Notes under the pieces: generated by a model | Seen by the model: only the letters and a program-made list of their open reading frames with translations | Told to the model about the DNA's origin: nothing | The model's database searches: none | Program-made: the position numbers and the translations under genes | DNA from: an uncultured Chloroflexota bacterium | GTDB taxonomy: Bacteria; Chloroflexota; Anaerolineae; Aggregatilineales; Phototrophicaceae | NCBI GenBank assembly: GCA_903904765.1 | Contig: CAIVEA010000447.1 | Span: forward strand, 1-5,019 | DNA: 5,019 bases | Direction: 5' to 3' | In this document: one piece after another, positions 1-5,019 of the stretch | Numbering within the stretch: position 1 is the stretch's first letter | How the letters are laid out: the number at the start of each line of letters is the position of its first letter

Positions 1-39
1 CCCTTGAAAGGGGGACAGGGGTGAGGGCACTTCCCCTGT
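1..39. repeat. Possible fragment of a dispersed GC-rich intergenic repeat
   Basis: The segment opens with the short inverted repeat CCCTT-GA-AAGGG (1-12) and continues with GGGGACAGGGGTGAGGGC. Runs of this style (CCCTTGAAAGGG followed by GGGGTGAGGGC) recall small repeats scattered between genes in some Chloroflexota and cyanobacterial genomes. There is only one copy in the window and it is cut by the left edge, so repetition itself is not shown. Confidence 0.3.
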
Positions 40-42
40 TTT
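15..42 (+). terminator. Possible Rho-independent terminator of an unseen upstream gene
   Basis: ACAGGGG (15-21) and CCCCTGT (33-39) form a perfect 7-bp, GC-rich stem around an 11-base loop, and the second arm runs into TTTT (39-42). This is the order expected for a terminator reading left to right. The T run is short and interrupted by GC at 43-44, and no upstream gene is visible. The hairpin could instead simply be part of a dispersed intergenic repeat. Confidence 0.35.
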
Positions 43-68
43 GCAAAATAAGGTCTCGGTGCTAGAGT
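41..68 (+). promoter_or_regulatory. Weak candidate sigma-70-type promoter for the three-gene operon
   Basis: TTGCAA (41-46) and TAGAGT (63-68) are each four-of-six matches to the -35 and -10 consensus, 16 bases apart. They lie in the only AT-rich stretch before the first gene, about 30 bases from ATG 99. The -35 lies inside the palindrome TTTTGCAAAA (39-48). Promoter consensus in the unknown host may differ, and the operon could be read from further upstream, so this is a placement by position more than by motif strength. Confidence 0.2.
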
Positions 69-98
69 TGCCTTAACATCAACGATAGACGAACCGAA

Positions 99-716
99 AT
101 GCAGCCTGAAACCGCCCCCATCTTTCGTGAAACGGCGCTCGAACGACTTTCGTCACCGGAACAGCTCGATCAGCTATTGCAGGTGACAACTCCTAAAGGC
201 TGGTTTGCGTTGATCGCCCTGCTGGCGTTGCTGACGCTGGCTGCGGCGGTGGCGCTACTCGGCGAAATTCCAGTGCAAACCTCCGCTGCCTATTGCGTCC
301 TGAAACGCTTGCCGGATGGCGATGCGTTCAGTGTGGTGGTGTTCGCCCCGCCGGGGACACAGGCTATCCCGATGGGCGCAGCGGTACAGGTGTTGCCCTT
401 TGGTCTGTCTGCCGAAGGGGGGACACTGGTCGGGCGCGTGGTCAATGTGGAGCGTTTGCCCGTGCTGCGCGATGATCTGCTGGCGGTGGTTGGTGATCCG
501 GCGCGGGTAGACCGCCTGCTGGCAAGCGGCGATCTGGTGGAGGCGCGGCTCGATCTGGAACGGGCGGGCGGTGCTGCCGATCAAGCTGCGGGCTATCGCT
601 GGTCGAAGCCTATTCCCCCGGACTCGTTCACATTGCTAGACGGGATGCCCTGTTCCGCACAAATCATCGTACAACAGCGTCACCCGATTGATTTCCTGCT
701 GGATGGCGCGTCATGA
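99..716 (+). CDS. NHLM-type bacteriocin system secretion protein, short HlyD-like membrane subunit
   Basis: This 205-residue protein resembles the HlyD-like secretion subunit of NHLM/NHLP bacteriocin export systems. The N-terminus has the family's opening pattern (IFRETALERLSSPEQLDQLL, residues 8-27), a short cytoplasmic segment. One membrane helix follows (about 34-55), so residues 56-205 should be extracytoplasmic. The middle (about 83-125) matches the C-terminal beta-domain of HlyD adaptors, with a 'G-AVQVLP ... G-LVGRV-NVERLPV' pattern. The end carries the family's YRWSKP (166-171), LLDGMPCSAQIIV (179-191) and HPIDFLL (195-201) signatures. Family members I recall are about 400 residues, with a lipoyl-like domain and a coiled-coil hairpin between the helix and the beta-domain. 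Both are absent here, so this is a reduced form, with no sign of a frameshift. ATG 99 is the only plausible start: an in-frame TAG lies at 63-65 with no other start codon between. No clear ribosome binding site precedes it. Its stop overlaps the next start (ATGA). The family assignment is firm; the role in export is inferred from the family. Confidence 0.85.
   Translation: MQPETAPIFRETALERLSSPEQLDQLLQVTTPKGWFALIALLALLTLAAAVALLGEIPVQTSAAYCVLKRLPDGDAFSVVVFAPPGTQAIPMGAAVQVLPFGLSAEGGTLVGRVVNVERLPVLRDDLLAVVGDPARVDRLLASGDLVEARLDLERAGGAADQAAGYRWSKPIPPDSFTLLDGMPCSAQIIVQQRHPIDFLLDGAS
701..706 (+). promoter_or_regulatory. Weak ribosome binding site for the C39-ABC transporter gene
   Basis: GGATGG sits six bases before ATG 713, within the end of the secretion-protein gene. 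The match to a Shine-Dalgarno core is only partial, so initiation here may depend mostly on ribosomes terminating at the overlapping TGA (714-716) and restarting. Confidence 0.3.
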
Positions 717-2908
717 CCCGTGTGCATACGCCGACCGTGTTGCAGATGGAGGCGCTGGAATGTGGTGCGGCCTGCCTCGGCAGCGTCTTGGGCTACTTCG
801 GGCGTATCGTGCCGCTGGAAGAACTGCGGGCGCAGTGTGGCGTTTCGCGGGATGGCGCTACCGGCGGGAACATCCTGCGGGCGGCACGGCGCTACGGGCT
901 GGAGGCGCACGGGTACAAATCCGAACCGAAGGGGCTGCGCGACCTGAAATTGCCCCTCATCATCCACTGGAACTTCGATCATTTCGTGGTGCTGGAAGGC
1001 TTCGGGCGCGGGCGGGTGTATTTGAATGACCCGGCTTACGGGCCGCGCACCGTGAGCGAAACCGAGTTTGACCAGTCCTTCACGGGCGTGGCACTGGAAT
1101 TGCAACCGGGGGCGGAGTTTGTCCGGTCTGGCGAGCGCCAATGGGTGATTGCGGCGCTGGCGCGGCGGCTGGGTGGGGCGTGGGGTGCGCTGCTGTTCGT
1201 GCTACTGGCGAGTGTGGCGCTCATCATTCCCGGTCTGGTTGTGCCTGCTTTCACCCGCGTGCTGTTGGACGATATTCTGCTGGCAGGCCGCGCCGACTGG
1301 CTGCCCGGTCTGCTGCTGGTGATGGCGCTGACGGCGCTGGTGCGGGCGGCGCTCACCTATTTGCAGCAAACCTATTTGATGCGGCTAGAAATGCGGCTGG
1401 CGTTGAGCAGTTCCGCACAATTTTTGTGGCATGTGTTGCGGTTGCCGATGGGCTTTTTCACGCAACGCTACGGCGGCGAAATTGGCTACCGCGTGGGCGC
1501 GAATGACCGCGTGGCGCGGGCGGTGTCGGAAGAACTGGCGACCACGCTGCTCAACCTGATTTTGATCGTGTTCTTCGCGCTGCTGATGGCACTTTATAGT
1601 CCGGTTTTGAGCCTGTTGAGCGTGGGTATGGCGCTGCTGAACGCGCTGGCGCTGCGGGCGGTGTCGCGGCGGCGGGTGGATATGAACCTGCGGATGATGC
1701 AAGATCGCGGCAAGATGGTCGCCACCGCCATGAACAGCTTGCAGAGCGTGGAAACGCTGAAGGCGACGGGCGCGGAGGCGGATGCGTTCGCCCGCTGGGC
1801 GGGCTATCAGGCCAAGATGTTGAACGCGCAGCAGGGATTGGGGCGGCTGACGCAAATCCTCGCCGTTGTGCCGCCGCTGCTCTCCGCGCTGAATACGGCG
1901 GCGGTGTTCGGCATCGGCGGGTTGCAAATCATGCAGGGGACTCTCACGCCCGGTATGCTGGTGGCCTTTTACAGCCTGATGTTGAGTTTCCTCGATCCAG
2001 TCAATCAACTGGTGGTGCTGGGCGGGCGGCTGCAAGAAGTGGAAGGCGACCTGAATCGGCTGGATGATGTGCTGCGTTATGAGATTGACCCGCTGCTGAC
2101 GCTGGACGAACCACCATCGGATGATCTGGTGGATGATGGGGCGCGGCTGAAGGGGCAGGTAGAATTGCGCGGGGTGACGTTTGGCTACAGTCCGCTTGCG
2201 CCACCGTTGATCGAGAATCTTGATCTGACGCTGAAACCGGGGACGCGGGTGGCGCTGGTGGGCGGTTCGGGCAGCGGCAAATCCACGATTGCGCGGCTGG
2301 TGGCGGGGCTGTATCCGGCGTGGTCGGGCGAAATCCTGTTTGACGGACAGCGCCGCGACCAGATTCCCCGTGCTCTGCTGAATAATTCGCTAGCGATGGT
2401 GGATCAAGACATCTTCCTGTTTGAGGGCAGCGTGCGCGACAACCTGACGCTATGGGATCACACCCTGCCGGAAACCAGCATCCTGCGGGCGACTAAAGAC
2501 GCGGCGATTCATGATGACGTGCTGGATCGTACCGAAGGCTACGAACACCGCATCGAAGAAGGTGGGCGCAACTTCAGCGGTGGTCAGCGGCAGCGGTTGG
2601 AAATTGCGCGGGCGCTGGTGAGTAACCCGACTATTCTGATTCTGGACGAGGCTACCAGTGCGCTGGATACCCTGACCGAACGCCACATTGACGACCATTT
2701 GCGGCGACGCGGTTGCACCTGCCTGATCGTGGCGCACCGCCTGAGCACCATCCGCGACGCGGACGAGATTATTGTGCTGGAGGGCGGCAAGGTGGTGCAG
2801 CGCGGCACGCACGACGAATTGCGCCGACTGCCGGGGCTGTATCAACAGTTGGTGTCGGCAGATGTTTCGGAGAGCGTGCGTGCTGCCCTGCGCGAGGTGC
2901 AAGCATGA
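713..2908 (+). CDS. NHLM-type bacteriocin ABC transporter with N-terminal C39 peptidase (PCAT), cleavage and export
   Basis: This 731-residue protein is a full peptidase-containing ABC half-transporter. It should cut the leader from a ribosomal peptide precursor at the inner membrane face and export the core using ATP. The C39 domain (about 1-135) keeps the expected catalytic set: oxyanion Gln11, Cys17 in LECGAAC, His90 in NFDHFVV and Asp106 in LNDPAYG. A membrane domain (about 150-440) has roughly six helices, near 155-178, 196-214, 277-295, 298-317, 380-402 and 410-432. The nucleotide-binding domain (about 480-715) is complete: Walker A GGSGSGKST (517-525), Q-loop Gln565, signature FSGGQRQR (621-628), Walker B ILILDEAT (641-648), D-loop SALD (649-652) and H-loop His675. 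All key residues are present, so both protease and ATPase should be active. The length is normal for the family. The phrases VLQMEALECGAAC and NDPAYGPRTV are typical of NHLM members rather than of general ComA/LagD transporters. ATG 713 overlaps the upstream stop and starts immediately before the peptidase domain, as expected. The substrate is not in the window. Confidence 0.93.
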   Translation: MTRVHTPTVLQMEALECGAACLGSVLGYFGRIVPLEELRAQCGVSRDGATGGNILRAARRYGLEAHGYKSEPKGLRDLKLPLIIHWNFDHFVVLEGFGRGRVYLNDPAYGPRTVSETEFDQSFTGVALELQPGAEFVRSGERQWVIAALARRLGGAWGALLFVLLASVALIIPGLVVPAFTRVLLDDILLAGRADWLPGLLLVMALTALVRAALTYLQQTYLMRLEMRLALSSSAQFLWHVLRLPMGFFTQRYGGEIGYRVGANDRVARAVSEELATTLLNLILIVFFALLMALYSPVLSLLSVGMALLNALALRAVSRRRVDMNLRMMQDRGKMVATAMNSLQSVETLKATGAEADAFARWAGYQAKMLNAQQGLGRLTQILAVVPPLLSALNTAAVFGIGGLQIMQGTLTPGMLVAFYSLMLSFLDPVNQLVVLGGRLQEVEGDLNRLDDVLRYEIDPLLTLDEPPSDDLVDDGARLKGQVELRGVTFGYSPLAPPLIENLDLTLKPGTRVALVGGSGSGKSTIARLVAGLYPAWSGEILFDGQRRDQIPRALLNNSLAMVDQDIFLFEGSVRDNLTLWDHTLPETSILRATKDAAIHDDVLDRTEGYEHRIEEGGRNFSGGQRQRLEIARALVSNPTILILDEATSALDTLTERHIDDHLRRRGCTCLIVAHRLSTIRDADEIIVLEGGKVVQRGTHDELRRLPGLYQQLVSADVSESVRAALREVQA
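2894..2899 (+). promoter_or_regulatory. Ribosome binding site for the second ABC transporter gene
   Basis: GAGGTG lies inside the last codons of the preceding gene, five bases before ATG 2905. It is the best Shine-Dalgarno match at any of the three starts. It fixes the start at 2905 rather than the in-frame ATGs at 2914 or 2932, and gives the third gene its own initiation signal besides coupling through the stop/start overlap. Confidence 0.6.
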
Positions 2909-5019
2909 GCGCGATGGACTCGCTGCTGCTGATGCGCTTGCCCGAACAGGCCGGCGGGCGCGTCAGTGTGGGCAGCCATAAGCCGTTCATGCTGGATGAG
3001 CCGGAGCGCGTGTGGCTGATCGTGTCCGGCACAGTGGATGTGTTCGCGGTGCGGTTGGACGTAGAGGGTCGCCCGGATGGTGCGCGGCGGCATGTGTTCC
3101 GCGCCGAAGCGGGCAGCGCCCTGTTCGGTATGAACCTGAAGGGCTACGGGCGCGAGGTAGGGCTGGTGGCAGTGGGCTTTGCAGGTACGGAATTGCAGCC
3201 GCTGACGTGGCTGATGCTGGAAGCTTTCGCGCTTGACCCCGAAACCGCCGCCGAAGCCGCCGATCTGGTGCGTCAGTGGGCGGAAGGGCTGTCGTCCGGG
3301 CTGGCGCAGTATCTGGCGCTGCCTGCGCGGAGCTTCGAGGCGCTGGAGGCGGGGCACGAGTTAACCCTGAAAGCCGGAGCGATTGCCAGACCGCGCCGGG
3401 GGCTGCTGTGGGTGAGCGCCCCGCTGGGGATTATGCGTTTCATGGGCTGGGAAGAACTGCCGCTGATGGGAGAGGACGATTTTCTGCCGATCTCCGAGCA
3501 GACGTGGTTGCAGGCCGTTGGCCCGTCGCGCTTGCTGGCGCTGGATAGCGAAACGTTCCTCGTGCAGCCTTACGCCCGCAACTGTCTGGATAACTTTCAC
3601 CGCATGGCGCTCGACCTGATTATCTGGAACGTCCAGCGCGAAGAACGCGCTGAACGCGAACGGTTGCGTGCCCGTGCCGCCGCCAACCAGACGGCGCTGC
3701 GGAATGCCTCTGCGCTGCTGGCTTCGGTGTTGCAACCGCGCCAATCGGCGGCGCTGCTGGCGGAGTACGGGCTGGAAGACCCGCTGGTGACCGCCTGCCG
3801 TTTGGTGGGCAGCGCGATGGGTATTGACGTGCGCCCTCGCCCCGACCCGCTGGACGGGCAGGCCGAAGCGCAAACGCTGGAGGGCATCGCGGAGGCTTCA
3901 CGGATGCGGGTGCGATCAGTGGCGCTACGCGACGACTGGTGGCAACAGGATAACGGCCCGCTGCTGGCTTTTGGCGCGGAAGATCAGCGTCCGGTGGCGC
4001 TGCTGCCCGTGTCGCCGGGGCGCTATGTGCTGCATGACCCGTCGGCGCGGTCTGAAACACCGTTGACAGCGGCGGTGGCGGCGGCGCTTGCCCCCCGCGC
4101 TTACACCTTTTATTCGCCACTGCCGGATGAGCCGCTGCGCGGGTGGTGGTCGGTGCTACGCTTCGGACTGCGCGGGGCGCGGCGCGATCTGTGGACGGTG
4201 CTGCTGATGGGTGTGGCGGGCGGGGCGCTGGGCATCCTGCCGCCGCTGGCACTGGGCTGGCTGTTCAACACCGTGATTCCGCTGAACGAGCGTTCGCTGC
4301 TGGCGCTGGTGGCCGCTGTGCTAGTGTGTAGCGCGATTGCGGCGGCGCTGCTGCAAATCACACGCGGCGTAGCCATTCTACGCATCGAGAGCCGGCTAGA
4401 TGCCACGTTGCAAGCGGCGGTGTGGGACAGGTTGTTCAAACTGCCCATGCCGTTTTTCCGCGCTTACACGGCGGGTGATCTGAGCAGCCGTGCGCTGGGC
4501 ATCGGCGCGATTCGGGATGCCATATCCGGTTCGGTGGCGCTGTCCATCCTGTCGGGTGTGTTTTCACTGTTCAACTTCGCGTTGTTGTTCTTCATCAGCG
4601 CCCCGCTGGCGCTATTGGCGACGGGAATGGTGCTGGTGGCGGTGGTGGCAACCGTCGCGGTCAGCACGATGCAGACCGCCCCGCTGCGCGGCCTGAGCGA
4701 TGTCGAAGGTCGCATTTCCGGGCTGGTGCTGCAATTGATTACGGGCATCGCCAAACTGCGAATCGCGGGGGTGGAGGCGCGGGCGTTCGCGTTCTGGGCG
4801 CGGGAGTACAGCACCCAACGGCGACTGGCGCTGCGCGTGCGCGAGATCAATAACCGCCTGCTGGTGTTCAACGCCGCGTTCACGGTGCTGGCGCTGCTAG
4901 TGCTGTTCGCGGCGGCGGGCGAACCTTCGCTAGGACTGAGCAGCGGGGCATTCGCGGCGTTCGTTGCGGCCTTCAATCAGTTCCTCGGCGCAGGGTTGCT
5001 GTTGAGCAGCGCCGTGACC
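2905..5019 (+). CDS. NHLM-type bacteriocin second ABC transporter, partial (C-terminal NBD beyond the window)
   Basis: The frame stays open from ATG 2905 to the last base (705 codons) without a stop, so the gene is cut by the window edge. The layout matches the second ABC transporter of NHLM systems. Residues about 35-80 (VWLIVSGTVDVFAV, then AGSALFGM) look like a cyclic-nucleotide-binding-type beta-roll. A second beta-rich segment lies at about 160-222 (GLLWVSAPLGIMRF onward). A charged helical linker (about 235-275, rich in Arg and Glu) follows. Residues about 290-400 resemble a C39-like domain without its Cys/His pair. The ABC membrane domain begins near 410, with helices at about 430-456, 463-485, 541-563, 567-589 and 650-672, and a sixth starting near 680. 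The Walker A, signature and Walker B motifs would lie downstream; members I recall are about 900-1000 residues. It starts inside the ATGA overlap, with GAGGTG five bases upstream, which supports this start over the in-frame ATGs at codons 4 and 10. It probably works with the preceding transporter; whether they form a heterodimer or separate pumps cannot be told here. Confidence 0.88.
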   Translation, partial: MSAMDSLLLMRLPEQAGGRVSVGSHKPFMLDEPERVWLIVSGTVDVFAVRLDVEGRPDGARRHVFRAEAGSALFGMNLKGYGREVGLVAVGFAGTELQPLTWLMLEAFALDPETAAEAADLVRQWAEGLSSGLAQYLALPARSFEALEAGHELTLKAGAIARPRRGLLWVSAPLGIMRFMGWEELPLMGEDDFLPISEQTWLQAVGPSRLLALDSETFLVQPYARNCLDNFHRMALDLIIWNVQREERAERERLRARAAANQTALRNASALLASVLQPRQSAALLAEYGLEDPLVTACRLVGSAMGIDVRPRPDPLDGQAEAQTLEGIAEASRMRVRSVALRDDWWQQDNGPLLAFGAEDQRPVALLPVSPGRYVLHDPSARSETPLTAAVAAALAPRAYTFYSPLPDEPLRGWWSVLRFGLRGARRDLWTVLLMGVAGGALGILPPLALGWLFNTVIPLNERSLLALVAAVLVCSAIAAALLQITRGVAILRIESRLDATLQAAVWDRLFKLPMPFFRAYTAGDLSSRALGIGAIRDAISGSVALSILSGVFSLFNFALLFFISAPLALLATGMVLVAVVATVAVSTMQTAPLRGLSDVEGRISGLVLQLITGIAKLRIAGVEARAFAFWAREYSTQRRLALRVREINNRLLVFNAAFTVLALLVLFAAAGEPSLGLSSGAFAAFVAAFNQFLGAGLLLSSAVT

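Noticed and set aside
99..716. Secretion protein as a frameshifted or decayed remnant of a full-length HlyD
   Set aside because: Both conserved ends are in one uninterrupted frame with a single ATG start and a coupled stop. No missing segment is found in another frame nearby.
1141..1506. 121-residue Gly/Ala/Arg-rich open frame on the plus strand
   Set aside because: It overlaps the C39 transporter out of frame, has no recognisable motif and has low-complexity composition caused by the GC-rich sequence.
1385..2035. 216-residue open frame on the minus strand
   Set aside because: It lies wholly inside the membrane domain of the C39 transporter. Its product is rich in His, Gln and Arg (runs such as QRQRVQQRHTHAQQ), as expected from the complement of GC-rich coding DNA, with no recognisable domain.
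3620..4252. 210-residue open frame on the minus strand
   Set aside because: It is antisense to the second ABC transporter, with a low-complexity Pro/Ala/Arg-rich product and no family pattern. The sense frame is continuous and shows conserved NHLM features.
4201..4680. Frequent GCGCTG/CTGGCG words suggesting a repeat or motif array
   Set aside because: They are spread irregularly and match favoured GCG (Ala) and CTG (Leu) codons in hydrophobic helices, so codon use explains them.
4464..4976. 170-residue open frame on the minus strand, rich in Ser, Ala, Asn and Thr
   Set aside because: It is a shadow of the membrane domain of the second transporter. Its composition is what complementing Leu/Ala/Val-rich helices gives.
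4960..5019. Possible truncation of the third gene, because no ATP-binding motifs are seen
   Set aside because: The frame is open up to the last base and the sixth helix is just beginning, so the missing nucleotide-binding domain is due to the window edge, not to gene damage.

Overview
The window carries the export core of a natural-product (RiPP/bacteriocin) system of the NHLM/NHLP type, the nitrile-hydratase-leader microcin group. Three genes lie head to tail on the + strand and probably form one operon. They are a short HlyD-like membrane-anchored secretion subunit (99-716), a peptidase-containing ABC transporter with an N-terminal C39 protease domain (713-2908), and a second ABC transporter with a long cytoplasmic N-terminal region (2905 to beyond the right edge). 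Each of the two junctions is an ATGA stop/start overlap, so the three products are probably translationally coupled and made in balanced amounts.

Region by region: positions 1-98 are non-coding. They hold a GC-rich repeat-like hairpin that may be the terminator of an unseen upstream gene, then a short AT-rich stretch with a weak candidate promoter. From 99 to 5019 the + strand is coding without a gap. The third gene has no stop codon in the window, and its nucleotide-binding domain lies past the right edge. No precursor peptide, leader-peptide gene or modification enzyme (LanM, YcaO, radical SAM) is visible here. They should be sought in the flanks.

Expected division of labour, from the family: the C39 domain of the second protein cuts the leader (typically after a double-glycine-type site) from a modified precursor and its ABC module exports the core. 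The HlyD-like subunit contacts the product on the outer face of the membrane. The second ABC protein supplies a partner or additional transporter whose N-terminal domains look regulatory or docking rather than catalytic.

Organism: the DNA is GC-rich, with strong use of GCG, CTG and CGG codons. The HlyD-like protein is much shorter than the usual adaptor and lacks the hairpin that would reach an outer-membrane channel. Together with the style of the upstream repeat, this suggests a single-membrane or atypical-envelope bacterium, with Chloroflexota the first guess. This is weak inference; the sequence shows no taxonomic marker. The system itself belongs to a described family. The less ordinary points are the reduced HlyD subunit and the apparently dead C39-like domain in the third protein.
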